DNA of 64,000 bases, taken from contig MEHQ01003342.1 of the NCBI GenBank assembly GCA_008828725.1, positions 10,417 through 74,416 of the forward strand, read 5' to 3'. Below are positions 45,285-56,700 of this stretch, in pieces. The position numbers and the translations under genes were made by a program. The stretch is from Saccharina japonica (taxonomy: Eukaryota > Sar > Phaeophyceae > Laminariales > Laminariaceae). The notes under the pieces are model-generated. The model was not told where the DNA came from. It searched no databases and saw only the letters and a program-made list of their open reading frames with translations. The stretch's first letter is position 1. Each line of letters begins with the position of its first letter.

Positions 45285-46820
45285 CTGTCGAACGGAAACA
45301 AAAAAACGGGAAATAAAACGAAGAAAAAACGAAGAAAAAACGAAGAAAAAAAACAACTACCATGAGCAAAAAAAAAAAAACGATGAGATACGAAGACGTC
45401 AACAAGAACGAGAACAACGACGAGCATAACAAACGGCAACAGAAACGATAATAACAGCAAGAGCAACAGCAACGGAAGCAAAGGATCGAAAAAGCGGTTT
45501 CCGATCGAGCTTTTTTTCGACGCAACAAGTTTCATATTTCTGGACCCCCCCCCCATTCTTATCGTCGTTTAGAATCGGAAAACAACAAAACACGCCAGTA
45601 GGGTAATTACAGGTTTTGTGCTCTTTCCGGAGGTATTTTTTTTGTGAAGTAGTAACTCAAACACCTGGCATATATACCAGGAACCAGAAACTGCTGCTGA
45701 CTATAGTTTTTGTACTACTGTATTTCTGGAGGCGTTTGGTGTGAAGGAGAAAATAATACGAGCAGGCGAAAGGAAACTCAAGTTGAAAATTGCTTCTTTT
45801 TTTTGTCGCGCCTTTTTCTCGAGCAAGGCATGCATGCGCGCGCTTCACGCCAAGGGAGTCTCAACTCCCTGTCCACGTTGTCGTTGGGCAAAACACGCGA
45901 GCCGGCTCGGGGTGCAGCCGCCCCCGCACCAAGAGCCGAAGGTGAGGTGCGGAAACACAAAAGACAACCCCCCCCCCGCATAAAATGATGCTGTTTCTAA
46001 TGAGGTAGGGTTTTGTCACGAAGCTGTAAGGCATTCGTTCCCGACTCCCGACGGTGATATTATTTTGGCTTCGGCTAACGGCGGCCACCACCCCGACCCG
46101 GAACTCTAACCCTAACCCTAACTAGAGGCATGCCTGGTTGGTGTGCCATCTGGTCGTTGTGTTTGTGGCTGTTGTTGTTGTTGTTGTCTTCAGACTAAAA
46201 GCCGCGCCGGTCTCTCTATCCAGTACCTCCATCTGTTCGTACTAATCCAACACTTGACGCGGTCGATTCCCGTGGTCACAGGCTAACTTACCCAAAAAAG
46301 GTATACTGAAATAAAAGTGGAACCCGAAGGGTCCGCAAAGCGATCAAAGTCAGTCAAAAACGGATAGTCTGGAGCCCTCCGCTCCCCTCTACACGCTATG
46401 TGAAGGTAAAAATAAAACAGGAAAGGTCAACATCACCAATCGGGGGTATACGCCCCCTGATTCTATCTTGGTGCCTATAATGCTGGGGTGTTCCGCACGC
46501 CGGTCAGGCAAACAAATCGAGTCCTCCACACCGATCATAAACGCAGACATGATACGGGGGAAGGGAACTATGGTCCCGTGCTACTGATGTACCCCCGGCC
46601 TGCGAGCAGTGGTTGGAAAGACTCTATGTTCAATGCGGGCACATCTAGGGAAGTTCGCCTGCGCGGGCAGATTTACGAGAGCCCCAAAGACTCAATCCGA
46701 ACGACACAAACAACAACAATTTTAGCATCACACAGCAGCAACCCCCAACGTACATGTGTGTCGTGCGTCATACAATGCGTGTAATGCGGTAAATAGCTAA
46801 CATGTTATTCACGTGGCGAT

Positions 46821-47239
46821 CAAAGATGTCGGGAGACATGTCAATGTCAAGCTGTCTGTCTGTCAAGGAAAATCCAGCTGTCTAGACATATGTCCCCAAA
46901 CCCCCAGGCAGAAAAAGCCTACGCGTGGAAACCCCTATTTTTTTATTTTTTTGCGAGAGGCTATTTTACTCGCTTGATAAAGCAAATTTCAAATCATCGA
47001 TATTCTGCAGTTCACTAGTAATCTTTTCTGTAGATCGGACTCTGAAATGTAGCAAAATGCCGAAAAAAAACAAAATACGGGAAAATAGATGAATTTATAC
47101 ATTGTTGTCCCAGGCGTTTTTGAAAAGGCGGGGGGGGTTCGGTAGTGTCCCCTGTTTTTTGCTGTCAAGGCTGTCTGTCAAGGCATTTGCCTTGACGCTG
47201 TCTGTCAATGGGTGAAAGTGCTGTCTCCCGACATCGTTG
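46821..47239. mobile_element. hAT-like non-autonomous transposon, 419 bp
   Basis: The ends CAAAGATGTCGGGAGACA and TGTCTCCCGACATCGTTG form an 18-bp TIR with one mismatch. They are flanked by a perfect GTGGCGAT at 46813-46820 and 47240-47247. The start CAAnG fits the hAT consensus YARNG, and the 8-bp duplication fits too. Subterminal GCTGTCTGTCAAGG words repeat at both ends. No transposase frame is present. Confidence 0.9.
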
Positions 47240-48623
47240 GTGGCGATGTGCCGATGGGCCGACCGGCGCGCACTCGAAAATTACCAGGGATGCGTATTTC
47301 CTCACCCGGAACCCAAAATTTTCCGGGGAACAGCCTTTTTCAGCCTTTCCAAAATGTTTCCCTTATTTCCCCTCATTCGGGGGAAAAAAGGCAGAATTTG
47401 GGGGGGGGGGCAAAAATTATCATCCCCGGGTGGCCCATGCACTACATAAAGCATAAGTATAAGATTCGTCCAGGCCTTCGGACAGTCATTTTCGACCATT
47501 TGCACTCTACACTCTACCTGCAACAGATACACAGTAGGAGAGTAGCAGTTGCGCGCAATTCAAGTACTTGAGTAAATGTTCATCGGTTTCAAGTTTTCAC
47601 TAGATCATGTCCTCGTTGATTTCGTCCTGCCGTCATTTGATACTGGAATAATAGGATTACTGCCGTGGTGCTGATCTCGATCTCTCATGAACGAATATAC
47701 TTATGTCGCGAGGTAATCAGCAACACAATGCACAAAGCAGGAAGTAAGCAGTTACAGCAGTGCGCTGCTTCGTACGCGTATAGCGATCGCGACCTTATCC
47801 GCGACTAGAAACTGTAACCATGGACGCTGGGCGCATCGACGAAATCCCAGCGTCCCAGCTGCATCTGCGCCGAGTTCACCCTTTCCGTTCGAATATATTA
47901 GCTCATATACCTGGTATATGATTATATTTTATATTAGTACATTCCTTCCATAATTCCGCTCGCCATAACATCCAATTCCTCTGTATGACATCTATGTGAT
48001 ATAGCAGGGGCCTGTGGGCGCCTACGTAGTGCTCTGCTCTGCTGCACAGCTTAGCAGCGTTGGAAAAAAAAAAACACGGGGGTTTCCACTCTATATGGAG
48101 GCGTTATATGCCCGGGGATAGGGGACGTAAATATAATTTCCTCTGAAAAAAAATATTACCTCGAGCCTTATTAATTTCGGGGAATTACCGCTACCGGGAA
48201 ATACACATCCCTGAAAATTACGTGTTTTTTTGTCTGCCACACAATCATTTATTTAATTTTTTTATGCCGCCACAACCGACCGAACAACCGAACCGAAAGT
48301 TCTCGATATCGGTTTCGTTTTTATTCTTAGATGTATTTCAGTTTTTCCTGAAATTTCGGCTTCTATCCACAAGATGTCGACGGGTAGAAAGGAAGGTTTA
48401 ATGTGAAGTACACACACACAAGCGGAAAGAGGAGGTTCTTGACGCAGACAAACAGACAAGGGTATATAGTTGAAATACGTGTCCACCTGACATATGATAG
48501 GGACTGTCACTAAAATAGCCGCGCGCGCGGATTCCATGAGCCCGGTGGTCCAACTGTCAAGTCTTTCGTGCCTCGGGTTGTGGATCTATCAGCAACTCTT
48601 CGCGTCACAAGTACAAGTCACAA

Positions 48624-48757
48624 GATACTTCCGAGGGGGCATGGAGTGAATTGACACACGACACGAAGTGCACGAAGTGAGACGTGGAAGTGTGGAGGGC
48701 GTAAGCTTTATTTTGACCCATCCGCCGGAGGATAAAAAAAAAAAAAAAAAAAAAAAA
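48624..48757 (+). mobile_element. SINE-like retroposon, copy 1
   Basis: About 110 bp (from CTTCCGAGG to CATCCGCCGGAGGAT) plus a 24-bp A-tail. It is flanked by a perfect 15-bp AAGTACAAGTCACAA at 48609-48623 and 48756-48770 (the first two A overlap the tail). The body is identical to copy 2 apart from one base. The 3' hairpin ATCCGCCGGAGGAT precedes the tail. No tRNA-type A/B boxes were recognised. Confidence 0.85.
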
Positions 48758-49438
48758 GTACAAGTCACAACGTCCAAAGCGACAAGATTTAACAGTTTCT
48801 TTTTGGGCTTGGCGAGTTAGCTCGCTCGGCTGCGCGGTGTATGCGTCGTCTCTGCTGTTGACCCGACGAAGAGGAATCACAAACCCCACTCTGCTCTTTC
48901 ACGCAGCTGGGTTGCTAGCAGGGTAAGTAAGTCGTGCCTGTCGTATATATGGCATTGCATTGTCTGCTCTGCCTACTGCATTGCAGCGTAGTATATGTGT
49001 GCCGTAGTTTTGTGACCACAGAAAGAACTGTTATCTCTCTAGGATGAAGAGTCGGCACAGACACTGGGTGTGCTGGATGCCGACGGGTAAAAAGGACGGT
49101 TTCATGTGAAGAACGCTCACGCACACACACACTCTGCTCTTTCTGAGATCGGCCCTATGGCCTGCTGTGCATGGCCTAGGCAATGACACTTGCCGGTTTC
49201 GTGCGCTCGCGTAGTGGTGGCACAGCTCAGGCGGTGCGCCTGCGGTGCGGCTGCCCGTCCCTCTTGCATCCTTTCTTCTTTTTTGGCCTAAACACCCAAA
49301 CGCTTTTCCGGTTTTCCTAAAGACTTCAATTGCATTTTTTCAGCGATTCAAGTTTTTCTGCTCATTCTACCGAAAATTATCGCCCTCGAATGCTGAATCA
49401 AAGAAATTTCGGTTTTTCCTACGTAATTAAAACGAGTC

Positions 49439-49524
49439 AACCCTTTCAGAACTGGAAACAAACTATCCTACACTAATTCCAAGTACTCTCTCCCCAAAAA
49501 CGTGGGACCGGTTCTTAAGGGGTT
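49439..49524. mobile_element. MITE family B, copy 4
   Basis: Ends AACCCTTTCAGAACTGG and CCGGTTCTTAAGGGGTTG with core CACTAATTCCAAGTACTCTC. Confidence 0.85.
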
Positions 49525-49632
49525 GAGAATTAAGAACGACCCTCAACCTTATTCCTTAATAGATACCAGGTACCTGGTAATATACCTGGGTAACAAATAA
49601 CAGACTAATCGTACGTACGTACGCATATACAC

Positions 49633-50052
49633 CAGGGCATTAATTAGGTGTTGCGCTGTTGCGCTGGCGCAACATTTGGCCAAAATAACGGTTTTGCGCA
49701 ACAGTCGCCGCGAGGCTAGTTGCGCGCAGCGCAACACGCGTTTTTGGGCGCGCAACATTTTCGCCGCAGGCGAAAAAAATTGTTGCGCGTTTTTTTCTCG
49801 CCGGGGTCGAGAAAATTTTTTGGGGGTCTTTTTTTATTGATAAATAGTCGTCATTGGACATCTTTTAGGCTTTTTAGGCGTACATTCGCCCAAAGATCGC
49901 CATTTTTTCGCTTTTTTCGCTTTTTTCGCTCGGGGCTTGCGGCGCCTGCGGCGCGCAACACGCGCCTCAGGCATGTTGCGGTGCGCGCAACACTCCTTGA
50001 GTCGCCTGTTGCGCTGCGCGCAACAGACCCCGACCCACTAATTAATGCCCTG
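49633..50052. mobile_element. hAT-like non-autonomous transposon, 420 bp, GTTGCGC-rich
   Basis: The perfect 15-bp TIR CAGGGCATTAATTAG begins with the classic hAT CAGGG. It is flanked by a perfect ATATACAC at 49625-49632 and 50053-50060. The interior is dominated by TTGCGC/GCGCAA palindromes on both sides of an AT-rich centre. It has no coding capacity. The intact ends and duplication suggest a recent insertion. Confidence 0.93.
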
Positions 50053-50070
50053 ATATACACCAGGTTTACA

Positions 50071-50153
50071 TTAATCAAGAACTGGTGCCACGTAATAGGG
50101 GACAAACTACTTGGAATTAGTGCGGGATAATGTTTTCAGTTCTGAATTGGTTA
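50071..50153. mobile_element. MITE family B, copy 5
   Basis: TTAATCAAGAACTGGTGCCA, core CTTGGAATTAGTGCGGGA and end CAGTTCTGAATTGGTTA. It lies just right of the hAT-like element. Confidence 0.75.
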
Positions 50154-50976
50154 CACCGACCGGCCAAGGGCTTCGGGGCCCAACTATGGTTGATCCCCGT
50201 TTTGTTTTTGTTTATTAATATTAATAGGAGGATCGAAGGGCCCCGACCGAACGGGCACAAAGATGGACTCGGCAGGTTGGCAGGTGGCGGTGAGAGAGGT
50301 GGACAAAGCATGATCATAGTAGATCTTCACGGGGGGTTTGTGCTTGGCGCCTGAAGCCGACCCTCCGACCAGAACCCTAACCCGAACCCTATGTCAGTGA
50401 TCAGTGGTCAGTGCTGGGATACTACTGTGCTTGGTCAGACTCTAGGTTGACTCGGGATGCTGTGGCTGGGAAAGAGTCCAAGTTGATTGAGCCGCGTAAA
50501 ACATACCCTTAGCCAACCAGAATGCCTAAATAGCTACCTTAGGAATATCTACTATCATCATGCTTTGTCCACTACTGGGCGGTGAACACGTGAACACCAT
50601 CATCGCAGATGGAGGTGGACACCAGACGGGGACCAACATGCTGTGATGCTGCTGTGATTGCGTGGTATGCGCAGCAAAAAGGTTTACCGTTTCTACCGGT
50701 GTATACGTACGAGTACCATTTTTTTTTTTTTTTTATTATCTTCGCCCTTCCTTTCTCTCTCCTTCCTAGTCGTAACTCAGATCCGGGGTCACAAAGTAGG
50801 CTCCTCTCCCTCCTCCCCCACTACGCTTCATGCCTTGCGTTTTTATCGCGAGAAGACTTCAGCCTTTCCTTCCCTCGTCGACTCGCATCGAATTGTGCCT
50901 ACCCACGCTACTATTAATTGGCGCTCTCAGCAGTTGATTCCGTTTTTTATTTATTTTTGCAAATAAACTCAAAAGT

Positions 50977-51053
50977 CCGACCCACGTGAGATTCGAACTC
51001 CAGACATCAACGTTCAGAAGCGTTCGAGGTTACCTCTAGACCATCGGGGCGAC
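50977..51053 (-). tRNA. tRNA-like sequence, probably pseudogene
   Basis: The minus strand has a perfect A-box (TGGTCTAGAGG) and a B-box-like GTTCGAATC spaced as in a tRNA gene, followed by CTTTT, a Pol III stop. The acceptor, D and T stems pair only partly, and the anticodon loop is not canonical (CTTCTGA or one base longer). It is best read as a tRNA pseudogene or tRNA-derived fragment rather than a working tRNA. Confidence 0.35.
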
Positions 51054-51645
51054 CGACTATCTGAATATAACGGGTATACCTGGTATCAATTTGGCTCTCG
51101 ACTCGCGAGGCCCAGGAATCCGCATCTGGATGAAAAAAACCAACGCTTTGCCTCTTTTGGGACGCAACGGACAAACCGCGAATAATTACGTTCGATCCCT
51201 ACAAAATAAAGGGGGATATATCGGCAAAATAGTGGAAATAGATTATACCGCTGTGTGCCGTGTAATCAACAGCAGTAGTGCGACCGACCGCCCATATGGT
51301 TGACGCGTCCGTCGTCACATACCTGGTACAGCCAGTATTAATAGTGACCGCAGCGACCGTGAACCATCGTTCTTCCCACTGCTTGCTGTGGTCTGTGTGG
51401 TTGTGGTTGTTATTTATCTCGCTTCTAAATTCCATACGTGTGTGTTGTCTCATTATTTTTACCCAACCACATCAGTACACCCAGTCAGCAGTGTCTGTCC
51501 TGATTCCTAATCCTAGAGAGATACAGATTCTGAGGTCACAGACTGCTGTGAAAAAGAGAAAAAACAAAACAAAATAAACGCAACTGAATGGGTAAAGCAA
51601 GTGAGATGCTAACGTACCGGGTACAAGAACACAACGACACGAGCC

Positions 51646-51774
51646 TTCCGAGGGAGCATGGAGTGAATTGACACACGACACGAAGTGCACGAAGTGAGAC
51701 GTGGAAGTGTGGAGGGCGTAAGCTTTATTTTGACCCATCCGCCGGAGGATAAAAAAAAAAAAGGAAAAAAAAAA
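51646..51774 (+). mobile_element. SINE-like retroposon, copy 2
   Basis: The same body as copy 1 with one base different, starting at essentially the same base and ending in an A-rich tail of 24 bp. It is flanked by GACACGAGCC at 51636-51645 and 51775-51784. A shared 5' end argues for a short full-length element rather than truncated copies of a longer one. Confidence 0.85.
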
Positions 51775-52339
51775 GACACGAGCCGAGCCGAAAAATAAGA
51801 ACAAAAAGACAATAAAAAAAACGAATTATGAAACGAAACAGAATGTAAATGACGCAGGGAGACAGAAGCGCCCCTAGAAGAAAATCACACGTGGCCAAGA
51901 GGAATAGATAACTGCTGCACGGACGAAGCAACACGAAGAAGAGGAAGACACCGGCATAGGGCGGTAACAAAGGGAGAAACAAGGCAAAAAGCAAGAAAGA
52001 AGACACTAGAAGAGAGGAAAAGAGAGAAATCGTCTCTCAAGGCGATGATGATAACACGTTCCCGTCTCTGCTACAAAACCCATACGGGGACCATGTCACA
52101 CAATCTGCCATCTCCTTCGTGCTTCTCATCAATAGCGGTGTCAGAAGCCGGTGCTACCTCTGCCGCGCTCCCCCCAGTGAACAAATCAACAAGGAACAAA
52201 CAAATAATACAATTCAAGGGCTAGTCGAACCGATACCTTGCCGCACGATCTACCATCTCGTTTCTGCATTCGTCGACAGCTGTATCAGTACAGCCGCCCC
52301 TGCCCCCCCCCCCCTCTCCTTGTCGCCTCTCTAGGCGTC

Positions 52340-52751
52340 CTCAGCTGCATGCCGTAGCCGGCTCCTCTCCGCTTCGGCCCTGTGCCACCTCGCCATGAAA
52401 TAGTCCGCCGCCTCAACGACCCCCCGATACCACATCCCACTCTTCTTAGCCGCCCTTTGTCATAGTAACGTCTCTGCTTCGAACAGTAAATGGGAGCTTT
52501 CTGTGGAGCCCTCTGCCGCTCGAAAAAACCCTGAGGTCATCTGCTAGACATTGGCCCCAGTTCTTTTCTAGTCGGCCAGGCTGTTCGGTGCAAAGCAAAT
52601 CGCGGCCTTATGCCCTCGAGCACCACAACTTGCGCACGTGCAAAACCCGCCCATTGACGCTCCTGGAGGCGGAGACTCCGGCTGGTACCACCCATTTCCG
52701 GTGTTACGAGCCCAACCAGTGTCCCCCGGTTTCTGATGGTGCTGACGCCGC

Positions 52752-52786
<35 letters not shown>

Positions 52787-52990
52787 GTGGAAACGCTCGC
52801 TTCCACCCCAGTGCTGCTGCTGCGCGGCGCCTCCATACTACCACTGCTGCTGTTGTCCACCAATGTCATGCTGTTGCTGCTGCGGCTGCCCTGCACCTCC
52901 AAACTACCGTTGCCGATTCTGCTGCCCAGCGCCTCTATATTGCCGTTGCTGCTGCCCGGCACCTCGAAAGCTCCTCCCAAAATATTCCAA
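52340..52990 (-). mobile_element. Decayed gag-like remnant of an LTR-type retroelement
   Basis: The minus strand shows a Gln/Gly-rich low-complexity region followed by one CCHC zinc knuckle (C-x2-C-x4-H-x4-C) and a short charged region. This is the layout of an LTR-retrotransposon gag C-terminus. No LTR, protease, reverse transcriptase or integrase was recognised nearby. It is broken, with several interruptions, and looks old. A host protein with a zinc knuckle is an alternative. Confidence 0.4.
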
Positions 52991-53706
52991 GCCAAGAACC
53001 ATCTCCTCAGCCAGTCCTTCCAGTACTGCCCTCCTCAAACACAGTATAACGCTTCAGCGACCTCCGGGCCCGGAGCAGACCGATCATCGTGTTTGAATAC
53101 GCTGCTGTACACACGCGGCGTGCTGTTATGGCGTAGGTGAGAAGAACACCAGATAATATACACGGAGCCGCACCTGGTTGTCGCAGGCTCTGAAACACAC
53201 CCACACAAAAGGAGCGCATTACCTATCGTCAAAGGCTCCACCCTCACATATATACGGACCGTATCTTATCATCAAAGTCCGGGTCGTATCTTACGATCAG
53301 CATCGACTGCCCCCGTAGGAAGCAGCACCCATGCCGAGAGGCATCCAAGTATCATCTCAGATCATAGTGCCTCGCCACACAATATATACCCCAAATCTCC
53401 GTAGACCAGCATGAAACCCCCAGATATCCGGGCACCAGTATTGAGCAACCGCATACCACAAACACTGCCTATTAAATAACACAACAGTAGACAAAACTAA
53501 CGCCCACATACGCGCATACAAGCCTTTTCCGACCGCATGAGACAAACCAAACCAATTGCTCGGCTGCCGCCAAACAGATCTTCGCGCGAAATAATGAATT
53601 CTGCACAATGCCCACAAGCGACCGTCTGAGACCCTGGGTCTTTACCTCCTGGGGGGATACCAAACGCAACCCTGGGGGGTTTATTGCCCGCATTTTGACA
53701 CATTTA

Positions 53707-56700
53707 CTACCGCCCTTTCAAACACGTGTCCAGCCTTGCATGCCACAAGCTGAGATCATACCAACCAAACGTGTCGTAGTCCTCGCTGTACAAACGACCG
53801 ACTTTGTCAAGCATCGCGTGGTCGGCGTAGTAAGCGGTCCACGCGCATGAGCCGCCCGATGACAGGTCTCGGGCCCGGGGCGGGACGATCGGTGAACTTT
53901 TCCCTTGGTCCAACGCCTCGTTCAAAGTAATGTCCACAGCTACGCCGTCGGCATGATGCACGGCCTGCTCCGTGACGGTTCCGTAGTCGAACTCCATGAA
54001 GGCGTGCTCGCCTTGGGGACCCCACCCTGACTCCCCAAACGATTGCCAGATGTCGCCGGGCAAGGATTTGAGCACCTTCGTCGAGGTGTCCTGGGGGGAA
54101 GTCAAACCGGTGTGTCATAAGTGTATGTGTTAAACATCGCCTTATCGGCACGTGATATCCACCTCATAGCGACCACGCGATAGGTGCAGAAACGGAAGGT
54201 TTCCTGCGTAGAATGCTTGAAAAAAACCCATCCTTTTGAGGCTTTCAAGGTGAATATGGTGCACGCACGTAAGAAGCGGGGATATTTGCCACGCACCGTC
54301 CGGTCCGCTTCCGCCGTCGCCTCCATCCATTTTTCGACTGCACTGTACGTTCGGCCACCGTGGTGTGTACGACTATGATCACACCATAAAATGAACGAAT
54401 TCACCGGATTTCGTACACTATGAGCTACCGTTTGGATATGTGTAGCAGTAGCAGGGATCCGCTGCAGTGTACGGCATAGCAAATATGGCTAGCCCAGTCA
54501 AACCGCAGCCACCACCCGCTGGTTGACTGTTACCAAACGCGAATGCAAAAAGAAGAACGTCAACAGCTCCAAAACACCAATCAGTAGCGCACACTGCCTG
54601 TCTGTGTTGTCAACATTGGTGAGCGTGCAATATATATAAAGCCGAAACAAACGGATTTAACTAAGATTCGCCGGAGACGTTTTGCTACATGTACGAGCGG
54701 TACCCATGTTCGAGGCGTTCTTTACTCGTACGAACATACCTGCAGAGTTTCAAAAGGGATGATCGTGTCGAATGGTGACTGCCACATCCCGCAAAGACTA
54801 GCGGCCGGCCTGAACGCTGACGGCGCCACCCAAACATCGGACGCCAGCAGGTCCAGCAGCTCTTCGAAGGTCGGGACCGCAGGCGCGGCTGCATCCCGCA
54901 AGCTGCGCGGCCCACCATGTCTCCCGCTTAGCCCCCCCCCCTCGCCATTTCCCCCCCACGTTGGTAGCATTCGGTCCTCCCCAGCTTCGGGAAGCTCCTG
55001 TTCGGCCCCAGCCCTCTTCTTGCCCCGATGCGTTTCGATGACGTCGAACCAAGCCCAGCCATCGGCGTTCCGCAACCTTCGATGCGGGTGCTCTGGGCCG
55101 TGGTCGTAGGGGGAAGACGCCGTCCCCTCGGGCGGCCAGCTACGAACGAGGTCGAGGTACGCCGACAGGAACCTCGTCACCGGATCCCGGACGATCCCGA
55201 TTTTGATCCAACCACTATTGTTGAGCTTGTATATTTGCTCCATCAGCCGGGTGTTGCTCACGTCCAAGAGGGGAAGCTGCGAAGCCACTGCATCGAACAC
55301 TAACGACGGGGCGTTTGACACCGACCAGTGGTCGACGCCCTTCGTTGTTCCGTGAAGAAATTTGGCGGTGGGTGGTGATTTTGGGATTATAGCGGTTCGC
55401 AAAAAAAAAAAAAACCGACAAAAATGGGGCGAGGGGTGCGAGGTTGGCTCAAGTAGGTTTTCGCGGGATATTAGCCATAATAGCCATATGATGATGGCCA
55501 CATAGCCCGTAACCATGGCATGTGCCTGTCAATCTACCAACATAGGCAGGGCGTGCATTGCATGGGCCGTCCATAGCACTTGGTACATAGTCTACACCGA
55601 CGATACTAAACGTACCGATTGGAGCTATGGCCGTTCCGCCAACATTTCCGTGAAAAGTGTTCACGCTGGTGGTTTCACTCTTGCTTTGGCGGAAAAGCTA
55701 GAACCAGTAGTCTCGCGTACGTACCTGGCATGTATTTTTCTGCTGCGTGCCAACACCCACATCCACTCGGACGAAACAAGCACGTATGAGAAAAAATAAA
55801 ACACGAGCGTTATATCTATTATATGCTTTGTACAGCGTGGTTACTAGAATGACGCACAGGGCGTGCCGATCGAAGCCAATTGCTCAGTGGTTCCGACCCT
55901 AGATTGATTTATTCTTCGGGCCGCAATCGAGGCGAGATCGAACCTTCTTATGGCAGGCATTACGGGAACACGCACGATATAATAAAAGGAACACAACATG
56001 CACCCGCTATCAATCTCTACCCGCAAGGGCGGTCCTCTCGGCCTCCGCTGTCTTCTTACACCGTTTCGAATATCGGTTCTTAAAAAAAAAAAAGGAAAAC
56101 AATAAAAACGCACCTTCATGCGTTTGGCGAGCATCCTGAACTGAAGCGAGCCGGTGTTGGGCGGAGCGCAGAACAGCAGCGAGTGCTCTACGTTTACGAT
56201 CGTCTCCGATTCATGCAGCCACTGCCCCCTGCTTGACCGGGTGCAACATATCGAGAGCAACAATTCAAGATGCGTGCTACGATAGAAGCAGCACTTTACG
56301 GCTCAAAAACGTTTTCGGAATGATGGCACTCCTGAAGGGCCCGTTTTTTTAACGAAAAAAAAAAAGAAAAACAATTTGGAAACAAAAAAAAATCAAATCC
56401 GCTTTTGATTTGGTCAGAACCCGCACCACCACCACCCAAGATTAGACCCCAAGATCCTAATCTTTGGTGCTGGTGCGTGTGTTGACCAATGAAAAGCGGA
56501 TTTGAATATATATTTTTCCAAATTGATTTTTCTTCTTCGTTAAAAAAACAATTTGGAAACGAAAAAAAATCAAATCCGCTTTTGATTTGGTCAGAACCCG
56601 CACCACCACCCAAGATTAGACCCCAAGATCCTGACATTTGGTGCTGGTGCGTGTGTTGACCAATGAAAAGCGAATTTTTATTTTTATTTTTCCAAATTGA

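Larger units (their letters stand above)
45285..53706. other. Transposon-rich interval with no confident host gene
   Basis: It contains two hAT-like elements (46821-47239, 49633-50052), two SINE-like copies (48624, 51646), two MITE B copies, a tRNA-like sequence, telomere-type arrays (46106-46122, 50372-50390) and a decayed gag-like remnant (about 52340-52990). A hairpin GGACGCTGGG...CCCAGCGTCC lies near 47821. No exon chain was found. Confidence 0.5.

Noticed and set aside
52588-53140. Plus-strand Ala- or Leu-rich frames
   Set aside because: They arise from CTG/CAG triplets within the gag-like remnant read on the wrong strand.
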